The translations under genes and the position numbers were made by a program. From positions 1 through 51,449 of the forward strand of contig JAUNVG010000006.1 in assembly GCA_030537735.1 (NCBI GenBank): 51,449 nucleotides of DNA, in the 5' to 3' direction. Below the pieces are notes generated by a model that did not search any database, was not told the origin of the DNA, and worked only from the letters and a program-made list of their open reading frames with translations. The stretch comes from Actinomycetaceae bacterium. Lineage in GTDB: Bacteria; Actinomycetota; Actinomycetes; Actinomycetales; Actinomycetaceae. Below are positions 35,178 to 44,789 of this stretch, piece after piece (the first letter of the stretch is position 1; every line of letters begins with the position of its first letter).

Positions 35178-36746
35178 GTGGAAGTTTCCATTAGCGAATT
35201 ACGACCTAAAAATGTTACCGCCCAAAACCTCAGCGACCTGTCTGAGCTGATCGGGGGAACCTGCTTCGGGCAGGCCCAGATCACCGGGGTTAGCGTTGAT
35301 TCCAATGACATCCGCCCCGGCGATCTTTTCGTTGCGGTTCCCGGGCAGAAAACCCACGGCGCGGCTTTTGCCCACACCGCGGTGGAAAAGGGAGCTGAGG
35401 CGGTGGCCACCGATGAGGCGGGGGCGAAACGAGTGCGCAGGGACTGCCCCGACATCCCGCTGATCGTGGTGGATGATCCGCGCCACCACGAAGGCACGTT
35501 GGCGGCCGCTGTTTACGGTGACCCCTCAGCCAAGATGAGGGTGGTGGGGATTACCGGCACTAACGGGAAGACCACCACCACTTACCTGTTGCATTGGATG
35601 TTGCAAGCGGGCGGAGAAAAAGCCGTGCTGCAGGGCACCGGGGTGCAGCGGGTGGGAGATGAGCACATCTACACTTCGCGCACCACTTCGGAAGCCCCGG
35701 TGTTGCAAGCTTTAATGGCAACCGGGTTGGAACGCGGAATGCAGGCAGCGGCGTTGGAGATTTCTTCCCACGCGGTCTCACTCGACCGTATCCGCGGGGT
35801 GCGTTTCGACGCGGTTGGTTTCACTAACTTGCAGCACGACCACTTGGATTACTACGGGACGATGGAAGCCTACTTCGAAGCGAAGGCCGGACTGTTCAGC
35901 CCTGAATTCGCTAAGCGCGGCGTGGTTTGCGTAGATGATGAGTGGGGGCAGCGTTTAGCGAAGGAAGCCGCTATCCCGGTGGTAACTGTGTCTACCAATG
36001 GTACGCCCGCGCAGGTGCAGGCCACCGGTATGCGTCCGGACCCTGATACCGGGGCGACTACTTTCACCTTGCGTCTAGAAGACAGCGAGGTCACCCTCAC
36101 CTGCCCGCTTCCGGGTGCGGTTAACGTGCAAAACGCGTGCGTGGCGGCGTTGGTGGCGCGCGAGGCCGGCCTGCCGCTGGACGTCATTGTGGATGCGTTG
36201 GAAAACGCCCCGCAAGTGTCGGGCCGGATGGAGACCATTCCTTCCCAGACTCCCGAAGAAGATCCCCTAGTTATCGTTGATTTTGCCCACACAGCGGAGG
36301 CTTTGGAGTCGGTGCTGGGAACCGCCCGGGCTCTTACTCGCGGTAAGTTACACATCGTGTTCGGCACTGACGGTGACCGGGATGCTTCGAAACGCGCTGA
36401 TGTTGGCCGCGCTGCCGCCAATGGGGCTGACATTTTGTGGGTGACGGATGAGAATCCGCGCACCGAAGCGCCCGAAATCATGCGCCGGCAACTGTTTGAA
36501 GGCATCAGTCAGGTACGGGCCGACCTTAGTGATGTCACTGAAATAACTACCTGTAGGCGCGATGCTATTCGCACCGCGATTATGGCTGCCGGCCCCGATG
36601 ACACGGTGATTATTACCGGCAAGGGCGGGGAAGAAGTGCAGGAGGTCTACTACTGTATGCACCCGTTCAAAGACCAGGAGGTAGCGCGCGAGTGTTTGGC
36701 GGGCAGAGCCTACCGCCGCGCCCTCACCCAGAAACTAGATAGCTAG
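35178..36746 (+). CDS. murE: UDP-N-acetylmuramyl-tripeptide synthetase (MurE-type Mur ligase)
   Basis: A 522-residue Mur ligase that adds the third residue to UDP-MurNAc-Ala-Glu. The P-loop is GITGTNGKTTTTYLLHWMLQ; the UDP-binding N-domain (SVDSNDIRPGDLFVAVPGQK) and the central domain (ALEISSHAVSLDRIRGVRFD, FTNLQHDHLDYYGTMEAYFE) are complete. The C-terminal substrate motif reads TDENPRTEAPEIM; the D-x-N-P-R form is seen in DAP-adding enzymes but also in actinobacteria with Lys or Orn, so the added residue cannot be told. GTG 35178 has AAAGGA 6 nt upstream; a TTG start at 35160 is less likely. No other cell-wall genes flank it, so it lies outside the dcw cluster and could be a second copy. Confidence 0.94.
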   Translation: MEVSISELRPKNVTAQNLSDLSELIGGTCFGQAQITGVSVDSNDIRPGDLFVAVPGQKTHGAAFAHTAVEKGAEAVATDEAGAKRVRRDCPDIPLIVVDDPRHHEGTLAAAVYGDPSAKMRVVGITGTNGKTTTTYLLHWMLQAGGEKAVLQGTGVQRVGDEHIYTSRTTSEAPVLQALMATGLERGMQAAALEISSHAVSLDRIRGVRFDAVGFTNLQHDHLDYYGTMEAYFEAKAGLFSPEFAKRGVVCVDDEWGQRLAKEAAIPVVTVSTNGTPAQVQATGMRPDPDTGATTFTLRLEDSEVTLTCPLPGAVNVQNACVAALVAREAGLPLDVIVDALENAPQVSGRMETIPSQTPEEDPLVIVDFAHTAEALESVLGTARALTRGKLHIVFGTDGDRDASKRADVGRAAANGADILWVTDENPRTEAPEIMRRQLFEGISQVRADLSDVTEITTCRRDAIRTAIMAAGPDDTVIITGKGGEEVQEVYYCMHPFKDQEVARECLAGRAYRRALTQKLDS

Positions 36747-36757
36747 GTGGCCTAACA

Positions 36758-36788
36758 ACGCGCCCTGCCCTTTTCGGGCGGGGCGCGT
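36758..36788. terminator. Bidirectional terminator between murE and argA-like gene
   Basis: A 13-bp stem with one G-T pair (36758-36770 with 36776-36788) around TTTTC. It lies between convergent genes and 5 nt from the stop of the acetyltransferase. Confidence 0.85.
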
Positions 36789-36792
36789 GAGA

Positions 36793-37335
36793 TTACTGCG
36801 GCGGGGTGAGCGTCTTCATCATCCGGGTATTACCCAAGGTGTTGGGTTTTACCGAGGCCAGCTCTAAGAAGTTCTTCACCCCGTCGTCGTGGGAGGCCAA
36901 CATCTGGGTGTAAACGTCAACCCCCACTGCCATGCCTTCGATCGGTTCGAAGCCGTGGCGGGAGAAGAACTCCACTTCGAAGGTGAGGCAAAAGACCCGC
37001 TGCAGCTCCAGTTGCCGGGCGCGCGATACCAGTGCGGTGAGCAGGCGCGAACCCACCCCTTGGCCGCGCACACTCGGCAGCACCGCCAGTGTACGCACTT
37101 CACCGATGTCGTCCCACATCACGTGCAAAGCACCGCACCCCACGACGTTGCCGTTTTCGTCCACCGCCACCAGGAACTCTTGAATGTCTTCAAAGTAGGC
37201 GATGAGTCTTTTGTCGACCAGGATCTTACGGTCGGCGTAGGGCCTGGCAAGCTGCTCAATGTGGCGCGCGTCGGCGGGCTTGGCGGTACGGATACTGATT
37301 TTGCCCCGCGTTGCCCGCCCCTGGTTCTTTGTCAC
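36793..37335 (-). CDS. argA: Amino-acid N-acetyltransferase (N-acetylglutamate synthase type)
   Basis: A 181-residue stand-alone GNAT enzyme of the type encoded by mycobacterial Rv2747, which acetylates glutamate to start arginine synthesis. The order is ISIRTAKPADARHIEQLARP, VVGCGALHVMWDDIGEVRTL, the acetyl-CoA loop LPSVRGQGVGSRLLTALVSR, CLTFEVEFFSRHGFEPIEGM and the diagnostic ending LASVKPNTLGNTRMMKTL. It lacks the kinase-like domain of E. coli ArgA, as expected. GTG 37335 lies 13 nt after the SorC stop and keeps a short N-terminus; the frame can be extended to 37428 but would overlap that gene deeply. No other arg genes are nearby, so it may be co-transcribed with the SorC regulator. Confidence 0.9.
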   Translation of the reverse strand: MTKNQGRATRGKISIRTAKPADARHIEQLARPYADRKILVDKRLIAYFEDIQEFLVAVDENGNVVGCGALHVMWDDIGEVRTLAVLPSVRGQGVGSRLLTALVSRARQLELQRVFCLTFEVEFFSRHGFEPIEGMAVGVDVYTQMLASHDDGVKNFLELASVKPNTLGNTRMMKTLTPPQ

Positions 37336-37348
37336 CTTCGTGGCCTCG

Positions 37349-38359
37349 CTAGCTACCGAGTTTTTTCCGCGGTCGCATACCGGCTGTGCGTACCCGTTCC
37401 AGTACGCGGCGCGCGGTGCGGTCATCAATAATCAGATCCGTCACCACCCCGGCACGCAACGCCCCGATGAGCGGTATAGCTTTGGCTTCCCCAGCCACCA
37501 CGCACAGGCGGCGCGGGATCTTCTTCAGCAACTCCGGGCTCGGCCCCGACGCGCGCCGGTTGATGGCCATGTCTTCGTAGGAACCGTCCTCGCGAATCAG
37601 CACCGTGCAAATGTCACCGACCACGCCGTCGTTACGCACCCGCGCGATGTCTTCGGGTTCTAAGAATCCAGCGGAGTACACGTGGGAGGGAAGATCACCG
37701 TCGAAGGCTCCCACCCCGAATACTGCGATGTCTGCGCGGGAGATCAGGTCGAGGACGGACCGCACCGACCTCTCACGCCACAGTGCGAGTTTGGTTTCTT
37801 CGTAGTCGAAGAACGCGGGCACCGGGAAGTGCACCATGTTGGCTCCCAGCGCGTCTGCGGCCTGCGAAATAGTGGTGTCGATGTAGCGCACGCCGGTGCC
37901 TCGGGCGGAGGCAGCGCCGTTTAACTGCACCACCGTGGTGTCTGGTACTCCCACCGGAGGAATGTGGCGGGTAACTTCAGCAGTGGTGTTTCCCCAGGCG
38001 ATACCAATGATGGTGCCGGGTTCGATCAAGTCAAGTAGGCGTTCAGCGGCGACTTTGGCGACGTTGTCCAACCGGTTTACACCGGTGTCGAAGTCACGCA
38101 CCCGCACTACCGTGGAGCGAATGTTGAATATGCGATTGAGTTCGCCCGCTAGAGTGCCCCGCTCCCCAGGGGCAGCAGCCACGGAGATACGCACCAGGCC
38201 AGTCTCACGTGCGTAAGCCAGCAAACGAGAGACGGAGGAACGCGAAACACCCAGGTGGCGAGCGATGGTTTCCATCGTCTCCCCCTGGAGGTAATACATT
38301 GAGGCCGCTTCGTGGGCGTCGTTATCCCTTATGGTCACGTCCCCTAGTGTGCCATGCAC
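37349..38359 (-). CDS. SorC-family transcriptional regulator
   Basis: A 336-residue regulator. The N-terminal helix-turn-helix is GETMETIARHLGVSRSSVSR (about 26-45) and the C-terminal sugar-binding domain shows GTIIGIAWGNTTAEVTRHIP, VVQLNGAASARGTGVRYID and DIAVFGVGAFDGD. SorC proteins bind phosphorylated sugars or polyols and control adjacent catabolic operons. It is divergent from glpK and therefore a likely controller of the glycerol genes, sensing glycerol-3-phosphate, DHAP or a related metabolite; this is inference from position. ATG 38359 and GTG 38338 are both possible starts; neither has a clear ribosome site. It runs into the argA-like gene with 13 nt between. Confidence 0.88.
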   Translation of the reverse strand: MHGTLGDVTIRDNDAHEAASMYYLQGETMETIARHLGVSRSSVSRLLAYARETGLVRISVAAAPGERGTLAGELNRIFNIRSTVVRVRDFDTGVNRLDNVAKVAAERLLDLIEPGTIIGIAWGNTTAEVTRHIPPVGVPDTTVVQLNGAASARGTGVRYIDTTISQAADALGANMVHFPVPAFFDYEETKLALWRERSVRSVLDLISRADIAVFGVGAFDGDLPSHVYSAGFLEPEDIARVRNDGVVGDICTVLIREDGSYEDMAINRRASGPSPELLKKIPRRLCVVAGEAKAIPLIGALRAGVVTDLIIDDRTARRVLERVRTAGMRPRKKLGS

Positions 38360-38440
38360 GCCCGTTCAATTCATGCCCAACGGCGCTCACTAATGCAGTC
38401 TGCCCCACACAATAGGAGGTGACGCGATAAGCTGATCGTG

Positions 38441-38470
38441 TTGTCTGCGCCACTGAGCGCACACTAAAAC
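38441..38470 (+). promoter_or_regulatory. Candidate glpK promoter
   Basis: TTGTCT (38441-38446) and TAAAAC (38465-38470) are 18 bp apart, 77 bp before the glpK start, in the region shared with the divergent SorC gene. Confidence 0.35.
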
Positions 38471-38546
38471 CGAGGCGATGACCAAGGCAATCATGCTGGT
38501 CTGGCCACCTCGACAAGACACTCGCACAAGGAAGTGGAAGGAAAAT

Positions 38547-40073
<1,527 letters not shown>

Positions 40074-40114
40074 TCACTTGCTGCCACCTAACTGGTGGCG
40101 ACGGGTGTGAGACA

Positions 40115-40155
40115 TCGGGCCCTTGGGGAGCAGTTACCGCTTCTCAAGGGCCCGA
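40115..40155 (+). terminator. Terminator after glpK
   Basis: An 11-bp perfect stem (40115-40125 with 40145-40155), extended inward by a few pairs, 42 nt past the glpK stop and followed by AAAAATTT. Confidence 0.8.
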
Positions 40156-40230
40156 AAAATTTGCCTCAAATTGGTGTCTCATTCGGTGAGCAAAACACCT
40201 CGTTTAAGCATGCCGAAACGCCGATTATCG

Positions 40231-40360
40231 CATCATACGTGTGACGTTATTCCGCGCAAGGGGGTGCAAGCGCCCACGCCGGCGGGGTGCGCCGCGACCG
40301 CCCCTCCGCCCCGATGGCCGGGGTGGAGGTGGAGGCGAAACCGCGTAAACACGCGGTTTC
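40231..40360 (+). ncRNA. Candidate structured RNA upstream of glpA, ending in a terminator-like hairpin
   Basis: In the 500-bp glpK-glpA gap three hairpins follow one another: an imperfect GC-rich one at about 40270-40292, an 11-bp stem with one G-T pair at 40303-40313/40319-40329, and a perfect 10-bp stem at 40337-40346/40351-40360 with loop AAAC followed by TTAGTTT. ORFs here have no ribosome site and odd composition. It could be a small RNA or an attenuated leader. The strand is chosen from the T-rich end. It does not match an RNA family I can name. Confidence 0.35.
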
Positions 40361-40430
40361 TTAGTTTCACTTCTGTGACCGAACTGCACAGATTCCCACA
40401 CCCCTTCAGACCCCCTGGAAATCGGGAGAA

Positions 40431-40459
40431 TTGGCCGAAAGCACTGGCAGGGGTACATA
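40431..40459 (+). promoter_or_regulatory. Candidate glpABC promoter
   Basis: TTGGCC (40431-40436) and TACATA (40454-40459) are exactly 17 bp apart. The predicted start near 40466 gives a leader of about 108 nt. Confidence 0.5.
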
Positions 40460-40474
40460 GGCTGGAGACAGCAG

Positions 40475-40494
40475 CGTGCACAAACGTGCACACG
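40475..40494. promoter_or_regulatory. Candidate operator of glpABC
   Basis: CGTGCACA occurs at 40475 and again at 40485, a 10-bp (one helical turn) direct repeat, each with the palindromic core GTGCAC; a weaker TTGCACC lies at 40499-40505. The site begins just downstream of the predicted transcription start, where a repressor would block elongation. Confidence 0.5.
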
Positions 40495-40573
40495 TACTTG
40501 CACCACGGCTCTGCGCTGTGTTGCCGCCCACGTTGACGGCTGGCTGGCGTACCCCGCGAACCAAGGAGCAGTA

Positions 40574-42166
40574 ATGGAAAAACTTCAAACCGATGTGGTC
40601 GTCATCGGTGGTGGAGCCACCGGCGTTGGTGTGCTACGCGACCTGGCGATGCGTGGATTCAATGCCATCTTGTTAGAACGCGCTGACCTGGGGCAGGGAA
40701 CCACCGGGCGCTACCACGGGCTTCTCCACTCCGGCGGACGCTACGTGGTATCCGACCCGCGTTCAGCCACCGAGTGCGCTGAGGAAAACGAAATCATCAC
40801 TAACCTTCACCCCGACGCGGTGGAGGACACCGGCGGCCTGTTCGTGGTTACCCCCGAAGACGACCCGGAGTTCGGTGATGCGTTCCTCAAGGGCGCCAAC
40901 GACACCGGGGTGTGGACTGAAGAGATCAGCATCGATGAAGCCTTGCGGCTGGAGCCGCGTTTGAACCCGGGGATAAAACGCGCCTTCAAGGTGTTGGATA
41001 AAACCGTTGATGGTTGGGCCATGCTGTGGGGGGCGGTGCGCTCGGCGCAAGCTCACGGCGGGAAGGTTATGACCTACCACCGGGTGGATGACATTGTGGT
41101 GGAAGACGGCCAAGTGGTGGCGGTTAAAGCCCACGGGACTAAGACCGGTGAGGACGTGCTCATCGAGTGTCGTTTCGTGATTAACGCCGGTGGCCCCTGG
41201 TCGGGTCAGATCGCCGCCCTAGCGGGAGCGCACGGGGTGGACGTGGTGCCCGGGCGCGGCATTATGATCGCTATGAATCACCGCCTGGTGAACCGCGTGG
41301 TGAACCGCTGCATCTACCCCGCCGATGGCGACATCATTGTGCCGGTGCACACGGTGTGTATTATCGGCACCACCGACGTGAAGGTCGATGACCCCGACCA
41401 CTTAGAGATCCCCCGCAATGAAGTGCAGCAGATGCTGGATGCGGGCGAGGCCCTTATTCCCGGGTTCCGGGAAGCACGCGCGGTACACGCCTGGGCGGGA
41501 GCGCGTCCGCTAGTTAAGGACAACCGTGTTTCCGCCACTGACACCCGCCACATGTCCCGTGGCATGTCGATTATTGACCACCAGGCGCGTGATGGGATCT
41601 CCGGTTTGCTGACCATTGCCGGAGGCAAGCTCACCACTTACCGTTTGATGGCGAAGAACACGGTGGATGTGATGTGCCAGCAGATGGGTGAAAAGCGCCT
41701 GTGCCGCACCACTGAGGAAATCATGCCCGGCACCGAACGCGGACATAACTACACCGTCACCCACCGCCTGCATGAGCGTGAAGAGGACCGTTTCGATTCA
41801 CAGATCGTGTGCGAATGTGAACTCATGAACCGTCGCATGTTCACCCAGCTTCTAGATGCCCAACCCAACGCCACTTTTGATGACTTGCGTCGCCAGCTGC
41901 GCCTGGGAATGGGGCCGTGCCAAGGTGGGTTCTGCTCCCTACGGGCGGCAGGTATCACCCAGCAGATTGGGCGGGGTTCGTCGGTGGATGCCACCGAGTT
42001 GATGCGACTGTTCTTAAAGAACCGCTGGATCGGGCTGTGGCCCATCCTGTACGGGCGGCAAGTGCGCCAAACCGCGCTCGATGACTGGATTTTCCAAGGC
42101 ACCTTGGATATCGAGCACGTTCCGGTGGCAGATGATCAAGACATTAAGAGTAAGGCGGTCCGATGA
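40574..42166 (+). CDS. glpA: Anaerobic glycerol-3-phosphate dehydrogenase subunit A
   Basis: A 530-residue FAD subunit that oxidises glycerol-3-phosphate to DHAP. The Rossmann loop VVIGGGATGVGVLRDLAMRG is followed by the GlpA/GlpD signature GLLHSGGRYVVSDPRSATEC and by HAWAGARPLVKDN and the block GLLTIAGGKLTTYRLMAKNT. What separates it from aerobic GlpD is the C-terminal BFD-like iron-sulfur domain: VCECELMNRRMF near 412 and MGPCQGGFCSLRAAG near 448 supply four cysteines. ATG 40574 has AAGGAG 5 nt upstream. It opens a tightly overlapping glpABC operon with a 4-nt overlap into glpB. Electrons would pass through GlpB and GlpC to menaquinone. Confidence 0.97.
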   Translation: MEKLQTDVVVIGGGATGVGVLRDLAMRGFNAILLERADLGQGTTGRYHGLLHSGGRYVVSDPRSATECAEENEIITNLHPDAVEDTGGLFVVTPEDDPEFGDAFLKGANDTGVWTEEISIDEALRLEPRLNPGIKRAFKVLDKTVDGWAMLWGAVRSAQAHGGKVMTYHRVDDIVVEDGQVVAVKAHGTKTGEDVLIECRFVINAGGPWSGQIAALAGAHGVDVVPGRGIMIAMNHRLVNRVVNRCIYPADGDIIVPVHTVCIIGTTDVKVDDPDHLEIPRNEVQQMLDAGEALIPGFREARAVHAWAGARPLVKDNRVSATDTRHMSRGMSIIDHQARDGISGLLTIAGGKLTTYRLMAKNTVDVMCQQMGEKRLCRTTEEIMPGTERGHNYTVTHRLHEREEDRFDSQIVCECELMNRRMFTQLLDAQPNATFDDLRRQLRLGMGPCQGGFCSLRAAGITQQIGRGSSVDATELMRLFLKNRWIGLWPILYGRQVRQTALDDWIFQGTLDIEHVPVADDQDIKSKAVR

Positions 42167-43431
42167 AATCCACGGTAGTTATTGGCGCGGGGATCGCGGG
42201 GCTCACCGCAGCGTTGCGCCTGCGCGAACTAGGTCACCGCGTGACCTTAATCAGTAAGGGCCTGGGCGGCTTGCAGCTGAGCCAAGGCACCATTGACGTA
42301 CTGGGCTACCACCCCAACCGGGCACGCAACCCACTGGAAGTCATTGAAAACGGGCAGTTCCCGGCCGAGTCCCCCGAAGGCAAGCACCCGTACGCGGTGA
42401 TTGACCCTAAGTGCGTGCGACGCGGAGTGGAATACATCGCGCAGGTCCTTGGCGAAAAGTACCTGGTGGGAGATGTCACCAAGAACGTGATTCTTCCAAC
42501 CGCGGTGGGCGCGATGCGACCCACTTGCCTGGTGCCACCTTCGATGAAGAACGGTGACCTGGACTTAGGTAACCGCCTGCTGATTGTGGGTATTCGCCAG
42601 TTGAAAGACTTCTACCCGCAGTTAGTGGCCGACAACCTTTCGCGTTCGGAACTGGAATGGGGGATCCGCCCCCAGGCGCGTGCCGCCATGATTGATTTCG
42701 AGTTCCGCCCCGGGGAAGTTGATTCCTCCGGCCTGGTGATTGCGCGTGCTTTGGAAGACCCGCAAACTCTGCGGGCGTTCGTCAACACCATTCGCCCGCA
42801 CGTGGAGCCGGGTGAAACCGTGGGGCTTCCCGCGGTGCTCGGCGTGCACGGCGAGGGCGTATGGGAAGAAGTCCAACGCCAGCTGGGTCACCCGGTGTTT
42901 GAGATCCCCCTCCCCCCACCGTCGGTGCCGGGAATGAGGTTGAACCAGGCGTTGACGCAGAAGGTCAAGGATGCGCGCATTCGTTTCATGTTGGGAACGG
43001 AAGTGACCGGGGTGGAATCGCAAGGCGGTAAGGTCACCCACGTCCTCACCGACACCCCCGGTGGTGGTAGGCGATTGGCTGCTGACTACGTCGTCCTCGC
43101 CGGTGGTGGTTTCGAATCCGGCGCACTGACGATGGATTCCTACGGGAAGGTGTTTGAACGCGCCCTCGACCTGCCGGTAACCGGCGGGGAGCTGCCGGAT
43201 TTGATTCACGGCGACTACTGGGGCGATCAGCAAGCCCTGTTCCGCGTCGGGGTCGCAGTCGATAAAGATATGCGTCCCCTGGATCGGGCGGGCGCAGTGG
43301 TTTACGAAAATGTCCGCGTCATTGGTGGCACTATTGCTGGCGCCATGCGGTGGCAGGAAAAGTCCGGTGAAGGCATTGCCCTGGCGTCGATGATCGCCGC
43401 CACCGATTCGATTGGAGGCAACCATGAGTGA
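42163..43431 (+). CDS. glpB: Anaerobic glycerol-3-phosphate dehydrogenase subunit B
   Basis: A 422-residue flavoprotein subunit of the GlpABC complex. The N-terminal Rossmann motif is VVIGAGIAGLTAALRLRELG, followed by KGLGGLQLSQGTIDVLGYHP, a stretch typical of GlpB. The middle holds LPAVLGVHGEGVWEEVQRQL and FEIPLPPPSVPGMRLNQALT. ADYVVLAGGGFESGAL and FRVGVAVDKDMRPL form the C-terminal FAD contacts. It starts at ATG 42163 inside the last codons of glpA (4-nt overlap) and its own stop overlaps glpC by 8 nt, so all three subunits are coupled. It likely transfers electrons between GlpA and the membrane-bound iron-sulfur subunit GlpC. Confidence 0.95.
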   Translation: MKSTVVIGAGIAGLTAALRLRELGHRVTLISKGLGGLQLSQGTIDVLGYHPNRARNPLEVIENGQFPAESPEGKHPYAVIDPKCVRRGVEYIAQVLGEKYLVGDVTKNVILPTAVGAMRPTCLVPPSMKNGDLDLGNRLLIVGIRQLKDFYPQLVADNLSRSELEWGIRPQARAAMIDFEFRPGEVDSSGLVIARALEDPQTLRAFVNTIRPHVEPGETVGLPAVLGVHGEGVWEEVQRQLGHPVFEIPLPPPSVPGMRLNQALTQKVKDARIRFMLGTEVTGVESQGGKVTHVLTDTPGGGRRLAADYVVLAGGGFESGALTMDSYGKVFERALDLPVTGGELPDLIHGDYWGDQQALFRVGVAVDKDMRPLDRAGAVVYENVRVIGGTIAGAMRWQEKSGEGIALASMIAATDSIGGNHE

Positions 43432-44707
43432 AGCCTTGGAACACGCGCGACAAAACTTTGCGCGCGCCACGCTCGATAACTGCGTGAAGTGTACGATTTG
43501 TGAAACCCAGTGCCCGGTGGCGCGGGTGACTCCCCTGTTCCCCGGACCGAAGTTCGTCGGACCGCAGGCGGAGCGTTTCCGCCACGGTAAGTCGGTGGAT
43601 CGCTCCTTGGATTACTGCTCCGGCTGTGGGATCTGCACCATGGTGTGCCCCCAGGGCGTGAAGATCGCGGAGATTAACGCCCAGGCGCGCGCGGTTATGA
43701 AAGCTCAAAACGGTGTGCCGGTGCGGGATCGTTTGATCACGCAAACCACGCTGATGGGTAAAGCCATGACGCCGGTGGCGCCGATTGCTAACACCGCGCT
43801 GGGGATTAAGCCGCTGCGTATGGTGATTGACGCGGTTATGGGGATCGACAAGGACGCCCCCATGCCGAAAGCACAGTCGCAGACGCTGCGTAGCTGGTTG
43901 AAGAAACGCCCCGCCCGCACCACTCCTGCCACGCGCGGCACGGTGGTGTTCTTCCACGGTTGCGCCGGTGGGTACTTCGAGGTGCAGACCTCCAAGCACA
44001 CCATTGAAGTGCTTGAACACCTGGGGTACGAGGTTCTGGTCCCCCCGCAGGGTTGCTGCGGTTTGGCGGAACAGTCCAACGGCCTGTTCGACGGGGCTAC
44101 GAAGAAGGTTTTGAAACTGTGTGAGGACCTGCTTTCCGCCGGTGAGGATCTGACGGTGGTTTCGTCCTCGGGTTCGTGTGCGGGCATGTTGAAGCACGAA
44201 GCGCACGAGATTATGGGGTTGCGGGATCCGCGTTTGGAAAAGGTCGGCACCCGCACGGTGGAGACTTCGGAGTTCTTACTTGACCTGTACTACCAGGGGG
44301 AGTTGCCCACTGATTTCCGCCGTTTGGATATGACTATCCCCTACCATCAGCCTTGCCAGGTGAAGAGCCAGGGCATGGGTATGCCCGCGGTGGAGCTAAT
44401 GGAACTGGTTCCCGGGGTGAAGGTGGTCGAATCCGGCCAGCCGTGTTGCGGTATTGCTGGTACTTACGGGCTCAAGAGCGAAAAGCGTGATATCGCCGAG
44501 GCCGTGGGTAAGCCACTGTTTGAGATGATTCAACGCACCAACCCGGATTTGGCGGCTTGTGACACGGAGACTTGCCGCTGGCAGATTTCCAAGGGTTCGG
44601 GGGCGAAGATGATTCACCCGATTTCGCTGATTCACTGGGCCTACGGGCTTAGTGATGACCTGCTGGAAGCGGCGCTGGACGCCAAAGCGGGAGTGCCAGC
44701 TTCCTAG
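43424..44707 (+). CDS. glpC: Anaerobic glycerol-3-phosphate dehydrogenase subunit C
   Basis: A 427-residue iron-sulfur subunit that links the complex to the membrane quinone pool. Two 4Fe-4S motifs lie near the N-terminus: NCVKCTICETQCPVARV (about 20-36) and YCSGCGICTMVCPQGVK (about 65-81). Two CCG domains follow, seen as the heme/Fe-S-type cysteine pairs VPPQGCCGLAEQSNG and ESGQPCCGIAGTYGLKSEK, with YHQPCQVKSQGMGMPAVEL between. ATG 43424 has GGAGG 5 nt upstream and overlaps glpB by 8 nt. Presence of GlpABC rather than only GlpD points to glycerol use with anaerobic electron acceptors. Confidence 0.97.
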   Translation: MSEALEHARQNFARATLDNCVKCTICETQCPVARVTPLFPGPKFVGPQAERFRHGKSVDRSLDYCSGCGICTMVCPQGVKIAEINAQARAVMKAQNGVPVRDRLITQTTLMGKAMTPVAPIANTALGIKPLRMVIDAVMGIDKDAPMPKAQSQTLRSWLKKRPARTTPATRGTVVFFHGCAGGYFEVQTSKHTIEVLEHLGYEVLVPPQGCCGLAEQSNGLFDGATKKVLKLCEDLLSAGEDLTVVSSSGSCAGMLKHEAHEIMGLRDPRLEKVGTRTVETSEFLLDLYYQGELPTDFRRLDMTIPYHQPCQVKSQGMGMPAVELMELVPGVKVVESGQPCCGIAGTYGLKSEKRDIAEAVGKPLFEMIQRTNPDLAACDTETCRWQISKGSGAKMIHPISLIHWAYGLSDDLLEAALDAKAGVPAS

Positions 44708-44736
44708 GTCGGTGCCGGCGGGTTTTACGCATGTGG

Positions 44737-44777
44737 CCGGGTCGAGACTTAGCAAACACGCTTAAGTCTCGACCCGG
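44737..44777. terminator. Bidirectional terminator between glpC and deoR-type gene
   Basis: A perfect 15-bp stem (44737-44751 with 44763-44777) and 11-nt loop, followed on the plus strand by TTCTTTC. It lies between convergent genes. Confidence 0.9.
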
Positions 44778-44789
44778 TTCTTTCATGTC

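Noticed and set aside
40123..40536. Plus and minus frames of 86-137 codons in the glpK-glpA gap
   Set aside because: They begin inside the glpK terminator or overlap the glpABC promoter, lack ribosome sites and have Pro/Arg/Trp-rich composition; the region reads better as regulatory or structured RNA.
42622..44206. Long minus-strand frames (42622-43470 and 43331-44206) across glpB and glpC
   Set aside because: Antisense shadows of overlapping glpB and glpC, with His/Arg-rich composition and no family resemblance.
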